Shown here: positions 20,761 through 32,919 of the stretch, piece after piece | Numbering within the stretch: position 1 is the stretch's first letter | Layout of the letters: every line of letters begins with the position of its first letter | From: Alphaproteobacteria bacterium | Lineage (GTDB): Bacteria; Pseudomonadota; Alphaproteobacteria; Acetobacterales; Acetobacteraceae | Assembly (NCBI GenBank): GCA_020850755.1 | Contig: JADZEB010000018.1 | Location: 62,001 to 126,000 of the forward strand | Direction of reading: 5' to 3' | DNA: 64,000 nt | Notes under the pieces: generated by a model | Told to the model about the DNA's origin: nothing | The model's input: the letters and a program-made list of their open reading frames with translations, nothing else | Database searches by the model: none | Translations under genes and position numbers: made by a program

Positions 20761-20782
20761 GATTGTTCGATATCGAACAATC
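20761..20782. promoter_or_regulatory. Perfect 22-bp palindrome, probable MarR operator
   Basis: The half-site GATTGTTCGAT is followed directly by its exact reverse complement. It lies in the 58-base gap between the MarR-type gene and the pirin gene, in an AT-rich patch unusual for this sequence. Size and perfect symmetry fit a MarR dimer site. Nothing similar is seen upstream of the MarR gene, so the main target is probably the pirin promoter. Confidence 0.75.
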
Positions 20783-20805
20783 ATCACGCATCGGGGGACC
20801 CACCC

Positions 20806-21522
20806 ATGATCGAGATCCGCCCCTTCGCCTCGCTCGGCGCCTTCCGCAACGACTGGCTGAATGCGCGCCACCATTTCAGCTTCGGCCACTACATGGACCG
20901 CGACCGGATGCAGTTCGGCGCGCTGCGCGTCTGGAACGATGACGAGATCGGGCCGGGCAATGGCTTCGATCCCCATCCGCACCGCGAGATGGAGATCATC
21001 ACCTATGTGCGCAAGGGCGCGATCACGCACCAGGACAGCCTCGGCAATCGCGGCCACACCGCGGCGGGCGATGTGCAGGTGATGAGCGCGGGCACCGGCA
21101 TCGTGCATGCCGAATACAATCAGGAGAGCGAGCCCACCGAGCTGTTCCAGATCTGGATCATGCCCGACCGTGCCCGGGCCACCCCGCGCTGGGATGCGCG
21201 CGTCTTCCCGAAGGAGGCGCGCAACGGCAGCTTCGCCGTGCTCGCCTCGGGCCGGCCTTCGGATGCCGCGGTCGCTGGCGATGCGGCGCCGCTGCTGATC
21301 CATGCCGACGCGGCGGTGATGGGGGCGACGCTGAAGGCCGGCGAGAGCGCGAGCCTTGCCGTCGCACCCGGCCGCAAGGTCTATCTGGTGCCGGTGCGCG
21401 GCGCGGTGCGCGTGAACGGTGTCCCCGCCAACCCGCGCGACGGGGTCGCGATCAGCGACGAGGCAAGCATCACCGTTACCGCCACCGACGAGACCGAGGT
21501 CGTCGCGGTCGAGGTGGCCTGA
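20806..21522 (+). CDS. Pirin family protein
   Basis: 238 residues. The N-terminal cupin holds the pirin metal motif: FDPHPHREMEIITYVRKGAITHQDS near residues 48-72, followed by HTAAGDVQVMSAGTGIVHAEYN. The C-terminal cupin is weaker, with alanine/glycine-rich strands. Pirins are Fe-binding proteins; several have quercetinase activity and others act as redox-sensitive regulators. Placement behind a MarR operator suggests induction by a phenolic or oxidant signal (inference). Confidence 0.92.
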   Translation: MIEIRPFASLGAFRNDWLNARHHFSFGHYMDRDRMQFGALRVWNDDEIGPGNGFDPHPHREMEIITYVRKGAITHQDSLGNRGHTAAGDVQVMSAGTGIVHAEYNQESEPTELFQIWIMPDRARATPRWDARVFPKEARNGSFAVLASGRPSDAAVAGDAAPLLIHADAAVMGATLKAGESASLAVAPGRKVYLVPVRGAVRVNGVPANPRDGVAISDEASITVTATDETEVVAVEVA

Positions 21523-21582
21523 CCGTGTGGGGGGCGCTGCCCGAACCGGCGGCGCCCCGCCTGCTTGCGGGCGCACGGGGCG

Positions 21583-22242
21583 TCACAGCCGGTAGACGGT
21601 GACCTCGCGCGCGGCGCGATCCTCGAGTTCGAGCGAGGTCGGCACGGTGAACCGCGCCACCGCCACGAGCCCGCTCCGCGGCAGGTAGGCGCGGCCGGGA
21701 TCGGCCAGCAGCACATGCCTGCCGGTCGCGGCAAGCCGGCGCAGCCAGGGCAGGATGTGCGCCGACATAGGCTTCTCGTAGCAGACATCGCCGCACAAAA
21801 TCACGTCCCAGGGCGCATCCTCGCGCCCGACAATGTCGCCCGTGATCCCTTCCAGCATCACCCCGTTCGCCAGCGCATTGACGCGGCAGGCAGCGATCGC
21901 CAGCGGATCGATCTCGGCCGCGGCGACATGGGCGGCGCCGGCCATCGCGGCCGCGATCGCGGCGATGCCGCAGCCGGCGGCGAAGTCGAGCACGCGCTTG
22001 CCGGCCACCAGCGCGGGCCGGTCGAGCAGAAGGCGGGCCAGCGCCTGCCCGCCCGGCCAGGCGAAGGCCCAGTAGGGGGGCGCAAGCCCGGCGGCATTCA
22101 GCGCCGCCTCGGTCGCCTGCCAGATCGGCGTGATCTCGGTGGCAAGGTGCAGCACGATCTCGGGCACCAGGGGCGCGCGCGCCGCCGCCGTCTCGGCGCG
22201 GATGAAGGCATCCGGGTCGGCAAGCGGCGCCGGTGCGATCAT
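21583..22242 (-). CDS. Class I SAM-dependent protein methyltransferase (ETF-beta lysine methyltransferase-like)
   Basis: 219 residues. SAM motif I is VLDFAAGCGIAAIAAAMAGA near residue 90, followed by the acidic AAEIDPLAI. An N-terminal PYWAFAWPGGQALAR block is typical of the METTL20/ETFB-lysine and nicotinamide-N-methyltransferase-like families. The ILCGDVCYEKPM segment near residue 150 is also conserved there. The start overlaps the ubiA stop by four bases (ATGA), so the two are translated together. The substrate is inferred from family resemblance only. Confidence 0.78.
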   Translation of the reverse strand: MIAPAPLADPDAFIRAETAAARAPLVPEIVLHLATEITPIWQATEAALNAAGLAPPYWAFAWPGGQALARLLLDRPALVAGKRVLDFAAGCGIAAIAAAMAGAAHVAAAEIDPLAIAACRVNALANGVMLEGITGDIVGREDAPWDVILCGDVCYEKPMSAHILPWLRRLAATGRHVLLADPGRAYLPRSGLVAVARFTVPTSLELEDRAAREVTVYRL

Positions 22243-23180
22243 GCCAGCACGCGGCCGGCCAGGATGGCCGCACCGACCAGCAGCCCCGCCTCGCGGTTCG
22301 ACTTGAACAGGCCGAGGCAGCGCCGCGCGTCGTCGATGTCCAGCCGCGCCACCTGCCAGGCGAAATGCAGCGCCGGCAGGGCAAGCATGGCGTAGAAGGC
22401 GGTGCCGAGGCCCGCCAGCGTTCCCGCCGCCGCCAGGAGCGCGATCGTGGCGGCGTAGCAGGCAACCAGGAAGGGGCGGGTCTGCCCGCCGAACAGCCGC
22501 GCGGTGGAATGCACGCCCACCAGCGCGTCATCCTCGCGGTCCTGGTGGGCGTAGATCGTGTCGTAGCCGAGCGTCCAGAAGAAGCCGGCGGCGTAGAGCA
22601 GCAGCGCCGGCGCGCCGAGCGTGCCGGTAGCGGCGGCGAAGCCCAGCAGCGCGCCCCAGTTGAAGGTGAGCCCGAGGAAGGCCTGCGGCCACCAGGTGAT
22701 GCGCTTCATCAGCGGATAGACCACCACCAGCGCCAGCGACGCGGCGCCGAGCGCGATCGCGAACAGGTTAAGCTGCACCAAGATCAGGAGGCCGACGAAC
22801 AGTTGCGCCGTCAGGAACAGTATCGCCTGGCGCACGCTGACGGCGCCGGAGGCCAGCGGGCGGGTGCGGGTGCGCGCCACCGCCCGGTCGATGTCGCGGT
22901 CCCAGAGGTCGTTGATGGTGCAGCCCGCCCCGCGCATCACCACCGCGCCAATGGCGAACAGGGCGACCAGGAGCGGGCTCGGCCAGGGTGCACCCGCGAG
23001 CGCGATCCCCCACAGCCCCGGCAGGAACAGCAGCCACGAGCCGATCGGCCGGTCGAGGCGGGCCAGGAGCGCATAGGGCCGCCACGCCGCCGGCAGCCGC
23101 GCCACCCAGCCGCCCGCGACGATGTCGGAGGCGCCGGCGGCGAGATCGGTTGCGGAAGCGGGGGGCGGGGGGGCGGACAT
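22239..23180 (-). CDS. ubiA: 4-hydroxybenzoate polyprenyltransferase
   Basis: 313 residues, strongly hydrophobic with about eight membrane segments. The first Asp-rich motif is NDLWDRDIDRAVARTRTRPL near residue 100 and the second YAHQDREDD near residue 225, both matching UbiA. The RLDRPIGSWLLFLPGLWG opening is typical. It prenylates 4-hydroxybenzoate in ubiquinone synthesis at the inner membrane. The ATG at 23180 begins a short alanine-rich tail; an upstream ATG is possible but has no visible ribosome site. Confidence 0.94.
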   Translation of the reverse strand: MSAPPPPASATDLAAGASDIVAGGWVARLPAAWRPYALLARLDRPIGSWLLFLPGLWGIALAGAPWPSPLLVALFAIGAVVMRGAGCTINDLWDRDIDRAVARTRTRPLASGAVSVRQAILFLTAQLFVGLLILVQLNLFAIALGAASLALVVVYPLMKRITWWPQAFLGLTFNWGALLGFAAATGTLGAPALLLYAAGFFWTLGYDTIYAHQDREDDALVGVHSTARLFGGQTRPFLVACYAATIALLAAAGTLAGLGTAFYAMLALPALHFAWQVARLDIDDARRCLGLFKSNREAGLLVGAAILAGRVLA

Positions 23181-23251
23181 GGCGCTATAGTGGCGGCCCC
23201 GGCGCGCAACGCAACTCACTTGCGCGCATTCTCCTGCATGACCGCCCGCCG

Positions 23252-24010
23252 ATGCGCCGCTCTTCGCCGCCCGATACGCCCCGCCTGCGCCTGTTCGTGC
23301 CCGACGATCTCGCCGCCGGTGCCACGATCGCCGCCAGCGCCGAGCAGGCGCACTACCTTGCCCATGTCATGCGCGAGCGGGTGGGTGCGCGCATCGCCCT
23401 GTTCAACGGCCGCGATGGCGAGTGGGCGGCCGAGATCACCGCGCTCGGCACGCGCGGGGCGGAGCTGCGGGTGTGCGTGCGGCTGCGCGCGCAGGCGCCC
23501 GAGCCCGATCTCTGGTTGGTGCCGGCGACGCTCAAGCGCGAGGCATTCGAACTTGTGGTCGAGAAGGCGACCGAGCTTGGCGTGGCGGCGATCCACCCGG
23601 TGGTGAGCGAGCGCAGCGTCGTGCCGCGTCTCAACCGCACGCGCCTTGCCGCGATCGCGCGCGAGGCGGCCGAGCAGAGCCGGCGGCTTTCCGTTCCGTC
23701 GGTCGCGGAGGCGCTGCCACTTGCCGACTTCCTGCGCGGATTGCGGCCGGGTCGGGCCTTGATCCTTGCTGATGAGACCGGGGCGGGCGCGCCCATCGCC
23801 AGGGTTGCGGCCGGCCTTGTGCAAGGTGCGCCGCACGCGATCTTGATCGGTCCCGAGGGCGGATTCAGCCCCCATGAGCTTGACAGGCTGCGGGGCAGCC
23901 CCTTTGTTGTGTCGGTCGATCTTGGCCCGCGCATCCTGCGGGCCGAGACGGCCGCCATCGCCGCTTTGGCTTGCTTCCAGGCCCTGTGCGGGGACTGGCG
24001 CAGCGACTGA
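23252..24010 (+). CDS. rsmE: 16S rRNA (uracil1498-N3)-methyltransferase
   Basis: 252 residues. The N-terminal PUA-like part (LRLFVPDDLAAG, AHYLAHVMR) is followed by the SPOUT knot: ATELGVAAIHPVVSERSV in the middle and LIGPEGGFSPHELD plus LGPRILRAETAAIAAL at the end, the RsmE signature. It methylates U1498 of 16S rRNA. It is divergent from ubiA and is followed after 87 bases by gshA on the same strand. Confidence 0.94.
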   Translation: MRRSSPPDTPRLRLFVPDDLAAGATIAASAEQAHYLAHVMRERVGARIALFNGRDGEWAAEITALGTRGAELRVCVRLRAQAPEPDLWLVPATLKREAFELVVEKATELGVAAIHPVVSERSVVPRLNRTRLAAIAREAAEQSRRLSVPSVAEALPLADFLRGLRPGRALILADETGAGAPIARVAAGLVQGAPHAILIGPEGGFSPHELDRLRGSPFVVSVDLGPRILRAETAAIAALACFQALCGDWRSD

Positions 24011-24097
24011 TCCCGCAACGGCCGGTCGCTTCCGGCCCGTATCCCGCAGGCCCGCGACAGTTCTGTTGCGCGAACCTGCCCGACCAGAAGGCGCCTC

Positions 24098-25462
24098 ATG
24101 TCCGGTCCCTCCGATTTCGACGCCACCCCGGTAACGAGTACGCGCCAGCTTGCCGAGTATCTCGCCGCCGGCATCAAGCCGCGTTCGGGCTTCGTGATCG
24201 GCACCGAGCACGAGAAGTTCGGCTTCCGCCGCGCCGACCGCGCGCCGCTTCCCTATGACGGGCCGGCCGGCATCCATGCCATGCTCGACGGCATCGCCGG
24301 CCTCGGCTGGGAGCCGGTGCTGGAGCGCGGCAAGCCGATCGCGCTGCGTAAGGGCCGCGCCTCGGTCAGCCTGGAGCCTGGCGGGCAGTTCGAGCTGTCG
24401 GGCGCGCCGCTGGCCACCCTGCACGAAGCCGCCGAGGAGCTCGATGCGCATCTGAACGATGTGCGCACCATCGCCGGCAAGCTGGGCGTGGGCTTCGCCC
24501 CGCTCGGCTTCCATCCCGAACTTGCGCGCGCGGACGTGCCCTGGATGCCCAAGGGCCGCTACGCGATCATGCGCCGCTACATGCCGCTCAAGGGTTCGCT
24601 CGGGCTCGACATGATGCTGCGCACCTGCACCGTGCAGGTGAATCTCGACTTCGACTCCGAGGCCGACATGGTGGCCAAGTTCCGCCTCGGCCTTGCCTTG
24701 CAGCCGGTCGCGACCGCGCTGTTCGCCAACTCCCCGTTCACGGAGGGCAGGCCCAACGGCATGCTCTCCTATCGCAGCCATGTCTGGACCGACACCGACC
24801 CCGATCGCTGCGGCATCCCGCCGGTGGTGTTCGAGGAGGGCTTCGGCTTCGAGCGCTACGCCGAATGGGTGCTCGATGTGCCGATGTATTTCGTCTATCG
24901 CGACGGCAGCTATATCGATGTCGCCGGGCAGAGCTTCCGCGATTTCATCGCCGGCAGGCTGCCCGGCTATCCGGGCCAGGTCGCGACCATGGGCGACTGG
25001 GCCGACCACATCACCACCGTCTTCACCGAGGTGCGGCTGAAGCGCTACCTCGAGATGCGCGGGGCCGATGCCGGCTCGCGCGCGCACCTGATGGCGCTGC
25101 CCGCCCTGTGGGCGGGCCTGCTCTACGATCCGGCGGCGCAGAAGGCGGCCGAGGCGTTCGTGCGCGGCTGGACGGTCGCGGAAATATCGGCCATGCGCCG
25201 CGATGCGCCGCGTCTCGGCCTCAAGACGCCGTTCCGCAAGGGCACGCTTGCCGACATCGCGCGCGCCGTGCTGGCGATCGCCGCCGACGGGCTCAGGGCG
25301 CGCGGCATCCGCAACGCGCGCGGCGAGGATGAGAGCGTCTATCTCCAGCCGCTGGAGGAGAGCGCCTTCTCCGGCCTTACGCCCGCCGACCGGCTGCTCG
25401 ACCGCTTCCGCAACGAATGGGGCGGATCGACCGCGCCGGTGCTGGACGCGCTCGCGATCTAG
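24098..25462 (+). CDS. gshA: Glutamate-cysteine ligase (alphaproteobacterial/plant type)
   Basis: 454 residues, the usual length for class 3 ligases. Motifs: GTEHEKFGF near residue 35, SVSLEPGGQFELSGAP near 90, MRRYMPLKGSLGLDMMLRTCTVQVNLDF near 160-185, and ANSPFTEG near 210. The enzyme makes gamma-glutamylcysteine, the first step in glutathione synthesis. The stop codon (TAG at 25460) belongs to the CTAG at the left end of a 130-bp repeat element. Confidence 0.94.
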   Translation: MSGPSDFDATPVTSTRQLAEYLAAGIKPRSGFVIGTEHEKFGFRRADRAPLPYDGPAGIHAMLDGIAGLGWEPVLERGKPIALRKGRASVSLEPGGQFELSGAPLATLHEAAEELDAHLNDVRTIAGKLGVGFAPLGFHPELARADVPWMPKGRYAIMRRYMPLKGSLGLDMMLRTCTVQVNLDFDSEADMVAKFRLGLALQPVATALFANSPFTEGRPNGMLSYRSHVWTDTDPDRCGIPPVVFEEGFGFERYAEWVLDVPMYFVYRDGSYIDVAGQSFRDFIAGRLPGYPGQVATMGDWADHITTVFTEVRLKRYLEMRGADAGSRAHLMALPALWAGLLYDPAAQKAAEAFVRGWTVAEISAMRRDAPRLGLKTPFRKGTLADIARAVLAIAADGLRARGIRNARGEDESVYLQPLEESAFSGLTPADRLLDRFRNEWGGSTAPVLDALAI

Positions 25463-25588
25463 AGCAGCGTCCGATCCGGTGGAACCGCGCTGCGGTTCCG
25501 CCGGATGGGACTAGGCTGCTCGCAACTCGTCGGTTTCCAGGGCACGGCTTCCGTTCGGCCGATTCAACTCGAACGGAACGTGCCCTAG
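25459..25588. repeat. 130-bp CTAG-bounded dispersed element, copy A
   Basis: This piece lies between the convergent gshA and ADP-ribosylglycohydrolase genes and begins and ends with CTAG. The left CTAG holds the gshA stop and the right one holds the stop of the minus-strand gene. It contains two strong hairpins: 25474-25506 (15-bp arms, one G-T-type mismatch, 3-base loop) and about 25539-25586 (arms GGGCACG+TTCCGTTCG, with a 2-base bulge). A hand alignment to copy B (47061-47190) without gaps gives about 99 identical positions of 130. The ends just inside CTAG form imperfect inverted repeats, as in a small non-autonomous element. Confidence 0.8.
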
Positions 25589-26571
25589 CGCGCGGCAAGG
25601 CCGACCAGGATCTCGGCGAGCAGCCCGGCTTCGGCCGGCCAGTAGGCGGGCGGGCGGGTGTGCGCGGTGTCGCTGCCCGGCCCGGGGCGGCATTCCTTGA
25701 GCGTCTCGAGCCAGTCGAGCGGCAGCGCGCCCACGCCTTGCGCCGCGCCCAGCAGCGCACCGCAGATCGCGGCGTTCGTGTCGGTGTCGCCACCGCGGGC
25801 GATGGTCTCGGCGATCGCGGTCCCAATCGGCTGGCCGGAGGCAAGCCGTGCGGTCGCGTTGCGGAAGGCGTGGCGCACCCAGCCCATCTGGCGCGTGCAA
25901 TCGGCAAGATCGGGGATCGCCGCCTCGGCCAGCCAGCCGCGCACGATCTCGGCCCCGTCGCCGCTGCCGACGCAGTCCCCGGCGCTGGCCAGCGCCTGCG
26001 CGCCGTCGCCACCCGCGACCAGCGTGGCTATGGCCGCAGCGAATGCGCGATTGGCGGCCACCGTGACGCCGTTCGGGTGGGTCAGTTCCGCGTCGAACGC
26101 AGCGGCCCTGGCGGCCGCCGCCGGATTGCCGGCATGGGCGATGCCGATCGGTGCCACGCGCATCAGCGCGCCATTGGCCTGGCTTTCGGGGTTCGCCGCC
26201 GCCCGCGCGCGCAGGGCACGGTCGCCAGGTGCGGCTCGCGCCGCCGCGCGCAGCGCGAGCCCGATCGAGTTGCCGCAATCGAACGGCTCGGAATCGATCC
26301 AGCGCGCATAGGCCTGCGCCGCCACCTCGGCATCGTAGCCCTTGGCCTCGACCAGGGCGCGGGCGAGCGCGAGCGCCAGTTCGCCATCATCGGTCGGCTG
26401 CCCGGCGGCCAAGTCCCAGGTGCCGCCCTGTTCCATCACCCGCACGCCCTGGGGATAGAGCCCGGCGATCTCCTCCGGGTCCTTGAACTCGACCAGACCG
26501 CCGAGCGAATCGCCCGCGAGCAGGCCGAACAGGCAGCCCTGCGCGCGTTCCAGCATCGCCTGGGCGCTCAT
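25585..26571 (-). CDS. ADP-ribosylglycohydrolase family protein
   Basis: 328 residues. The DraG/ARH signature is complete: GCLFGLLAGDSLGGLVEF at the N terminus, PTDDGELALALARAL (Mg ligands) near residue 60, NGALMRVAPIG near 135, and GDTDTNAAICGALLGA (second metal site) near 270. Family members remove ADP-ribose from arginine or other groups on proteins, or hydrolyse related ADP-ribosyl compounds. The start overlaps the tldD stop by four bases. The stop codon lies in the right CTAG of repeat copy A. No ADP-ribosyltransferase is seen in the window, so the substrate is open. Confidence 0.9.
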   Translation of the reverse strand: MSAQAMLERAQGCLFGLLAGDSLGGLVEFKDPEEIAGLYPQGVRVMEQGGTWDLAAGQPTDDGELALALARALVEAKGYDAEVAAQAYARWIDSEPFDCGNSIGLALRAAARAAPGDRALRARAAANPESQANGALMRVAPIGIAHAGNPAAAARAAAFDAELTHPNGVTVAANRAFAAAIATLVAGGDGAQALASAGDCVGSGDGAEIVRGWLAEAAIPDLADCTRQMGWVRHAFRNATARLASGQPIGTAIAETIARGGDTDTNAAICGALLGAAQGVGALPLDWLETLKECRPGPGSDTAHTRPPAYWPAEAGLLAEILVGLAAR

Positions 26572-28003
26572 GGCCGCACCGCCGTGCCGCCGATCGTAAG
26601 GCCGGCCATCTTCAGGGTCGGCTGGCCCACGCCCACCGGCACGCCCTGGCCGTTCTTGCCGCAGGTGCCGATTCCGGGATCGAGCGCCATGTCGTTGCCG
26701 ATCATGTCGATGCGCGTCAGCGCCGAGGGGCCGTCGCCGATCAGCGTCGCCCCCTTCACCGCCGGGCCGATGCGCCCATCCTCGATCAGATAGGCCTCGT
26801 TGGCGGAGAACACGAACTTGCCCGAGGTGATGTCCACCTGCCCGCCTCCGAAGTTGACGGCGTAGAGACCGCGCTTGACCGAGCCGATGATCTCGGCCGG
26901 ATCATGTGCGCCGTTCAGCATGATGGTGTTGGTCATGCGCGGCATGGGTGCGTGCGCATAGGACTGGCGCCGTCCGTTGCCGGTGGGCGCCACGCCCATC
27001 AGCCGCGCATTCTGCCGGTCCTGCAGGAAGCCCTTGAGGATGCCGTCCTCGATCAGCACGGTGCGCCCCGAAGGCGTGCCCTCGTCATCGACGGTCAGGC
27101 TGCCGCGGCGATCGGGGATGGTGCCGTCATCGATCACGGTCACGCCCGGGGCGGCGATGCGGCTGCCAAGGAGGCCGGCAAAGGCGCTGGTTTTCTTGCG
27201 GTTGAAGTCGCCCTCGAGGCCGTGGCCGATCGCCTCGTGCAGCAGGATGCCGGGCCAGCCGGGGCCGAGCACGACCTCCATCTCGCCGGCCGGGGCGGGC
27301 TCGGCGCCGAGATTGACCAGCGCGATGCGCAACGCCTCGTCCACGGCGTGGCGCCAGCTTTCGGGCGCGATGATGCGGCCATAGGCGAAGCGCCCGCCGG
27401 TGCCGAAGGTGCCGGTTTCCTGGCGAGTGCCTTCGCCCACCATCACCGTGACGCCGAGGCGCACCAGCGGGCGCACATCGGCCACGCGCGAGCCATCGGC
27501 GCGCAGGATCTGCACCGCCTGCCATTCGCCGGACAGGCTCGCCATCACCTGGCGCACGCGCGGATCGCGCCCGCGCGCATAGGCGTCGATCTCGGACAGG
27601 AGGCGGGTCTTGGCCGCGAAGTCGAGCCCCGAGAGCGGATTGTCGCCGGCATAGAGCTGGCGGTTGGTGGCGCGCGGGGCGATATCGGCCGTGCCGCTGT
27701 GGCCCGCGCGCACCGCGCGCACCGTCTCCGCTGCACGCTTCAGCGCATCCTCGGTCAGTTCGCCGGCGTGGGCGTAGCCTGCCGCCTCGCCGGCAACGCC
27801 GCGCAGCCCGAACCCGAGCGAGGTGTTGAAGCTCGCGCTCTTGATCCGCCCGTCATCGAGGGCAAGCGCCTCGTGCTCGCAATACTCCAGGAACAGCTCG
27901 CCGTCATCCATGCCGGAAAGCGAGTGCGACAGGATATGCTCGGTGCTCTGCCGGTCCAGGAGCCCGGCCCCAAAGAACAGGGCATCGGTGGTGGCAAGGT
28001 GGC

Positions 28004-28007
<4 letters not shown>
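26568..28007 (-). CDS. tldD: Metalloprotease TldD
   Basis: 479 residues. The zinc motif HEAIGHGLEGD lies near residue 257, followed by NRKKTSAFAGLLG and the TNTIM block, all standard for TldD. The N-terminal domain carries LGFGLRGVAGEAAGYAHAGEL. TldD normally pairs with TldE (PmbA) as a heterodimeric peptidase that degrades unfolded peptides or matures peptide products. No tldE is in the window. The gene overlaps by four bases both with the kinase gene upstream and with the ADP-ribosylglycohydrolase gene downstream. Confidence 0.93.
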
Positions 28008-31543
<3,536 letters not shown>

Positions 31544-31562
31544 GGTCGGCGTCCCCTTTGGG

Positions 31563-32669
31563 TCAGGCCGGGCGATCGCGGCCCAGAACGTGCCAGCACC
31601 AGACCAGCACGGTCAGCACGATCACGGCGAAACCTTGATGAAGCGTGCCGATCGGCACGGGCACGACAAGCAGAAGTGTCACGACGCCCAGCAGATACTG
31701 GGCGGCCGCGGTAAGCGCGAGCCACAGGCATGGCCCGCGCATTGCCGGCGGCATCTGCGGGCGGCGCGCGACCAGCGCCGCACCAAGGCTGGCCAGCAGG
31801 GCCAGCGTGGCAAGCAGGCGGTGGTTGAACTGCACCGTGGGGATATCCTCGAACGGTGCAAGCCACCAGGGATCGACGCTCCAGTAGCCCTCGGGCACCA
31901 GCGCGCCGTCCATCAGCGGGAAGGTGTTGTAGGTGAACCCCGCGCGCGTGCCGGCGACGAACCCGCCCGCCAGCATCGCCAGTACCAGCAGGACGCTTGC
32001 CGCGCGCAGCCAGGGGCGCAGGCGGCCGGTCGCCTCCGACGCGGCGGATGCAGCCGCGTCCCTCTGGCGCGGATGCATCAGGTCGAGCGCGGTCCAGAGC
32101 AGGGCGGCATAGATCACGAAGGCCATGCCGAGATGGATCACCAGCCGATAGGGGCTGACCTCGGTCCGGTGCTCGAAGAATCCCGAGGCGACCATGAACC
32201 AGCCGATGAAGCCCTGCAGCCCACCCAGCGCGAACAGCATGGCAAGGCGCGGCACCATGGCGCGCGCGATCCAGCCGCGGACGAGGAAGTAGAGGAAGGG
32301 CAGCAGGAAGGCTAAGCCGATCAGCTTGCCCCACAGGCGGTGGATGTATTCCAGCCAGAAGATGCCCTTGAACTCGGCCAGCGACATGCCGCGATTGACC
32401 TGGAGGTATTGCGGGATGGTGCGGTAGAGGTCGAACAGTCGCTGCCATTCCGCCTCGGACAAGGGCGGCAGCCAGCCGGTCAGCGGCCGCCATTCCATGA
32501 TCGAGAGGCCCGAGCCGGTCAGACGCGTCGCTCCGCCCAGGCAGACCATGATCAGAACCATGCCGGCAACGGCCAGCAGCCAGCGCGCCGCGGCGACGCG
32601 CTGGCGCGCTTCGGCAGCGCTGGCGGTTGGCGGGGCGGCGTTCGGAAAACCCTGGAAATCCAACGGCAT
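31563..32669 (-). CDS. ctaA: Heme A synthase
   Basis: 368 residues with about eight membrane helices. Conserved histidines are in EYIHRLWGK, LVIHLGMAF, FNHRLLATL and LHQGFAV, matching the heme ligands of CtaA/Cox15. The opening GGATRLTGSGLSIMEWRP and the FLYFLVRG region are typical of the alphaproteobacterial type. The enzyme oxidises the C8 methyl of heme O to give heme A for cytochrome oxidase. It lies 19 bases before the kinase gene on the same strand but is functionally unrelated. Confidence 0.94.
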   Translation of the reverse strand: MPLDFQGFPNAAPPTASAAEARQRVAAARWLLAVAGMVLIMVCLGGATRLTGSGLSIMEWRPLTGWLPPLSEAEWQRLFDLYRTIPQYLQVNRGMSLAEFKGIFWLEYIHRLWGKLIGLAFLLPFLYFLVRGWIARAMVPRLAMLFALGGLQGFIGWFMVASGFFEHRTEVSPYRLVIHLGMAFVIYAALLWTALDLMHPRQRDAAASAASEATGRLRPWLRAASVLLVLAMLAGGFVAGTRAGFTYNTFPLMDGALVPEGYWSVDPWWLAPFEDIPTVQFNHRLLATLALLASLGAALVARRPQMPPAMRGPCLWLALTAAAQYLLGVVTLLLVVPVPIGTLHQGFAVIVLTVLVWCWHVLGRDRPA

Positions 32670-32850
32670 TTCGCTCTCGGTAAGCGGCGTTCCTGCCCTC
32701 GCGCCGGTATGGCGCAGAGCTTCGAGCGCACTATATCACGGGCGCCCGTCGCGCAGGAGAGAGGCGGGCGGGGGTCCAAGCCAATGGGGCGGGGCGATGA
32801 GCCGGGCCAAGCGCGCATGGCACCTACGAGGAAATGGCGCCCCGTCTGCC

Positions 32851-32881
32851 CTTGTCAGCTCCCATTATCGCATGGGACAAG
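32851..32881. promoter_or_regulatory. Interrupted inverted repeat before the fused oxidoreductase
   Basis: CTTGTC-AGCT-CCCAT, six spacer bases, then ATGGGACAAG. The right arm matches the left arm exactly once the extra AGCT is skipped. It sits 39 bases before the oxidoreductase start in the 250-base divergent gap with ctaA. It could be an operator or an RNA hairpin in the leader; no known regulator box is matched. Confidence 0.35.
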
Positions 32882-32919
32882 GCCGCGCCGCGATCAGCAC
32901 GACGACCCGATCGGAAGCG

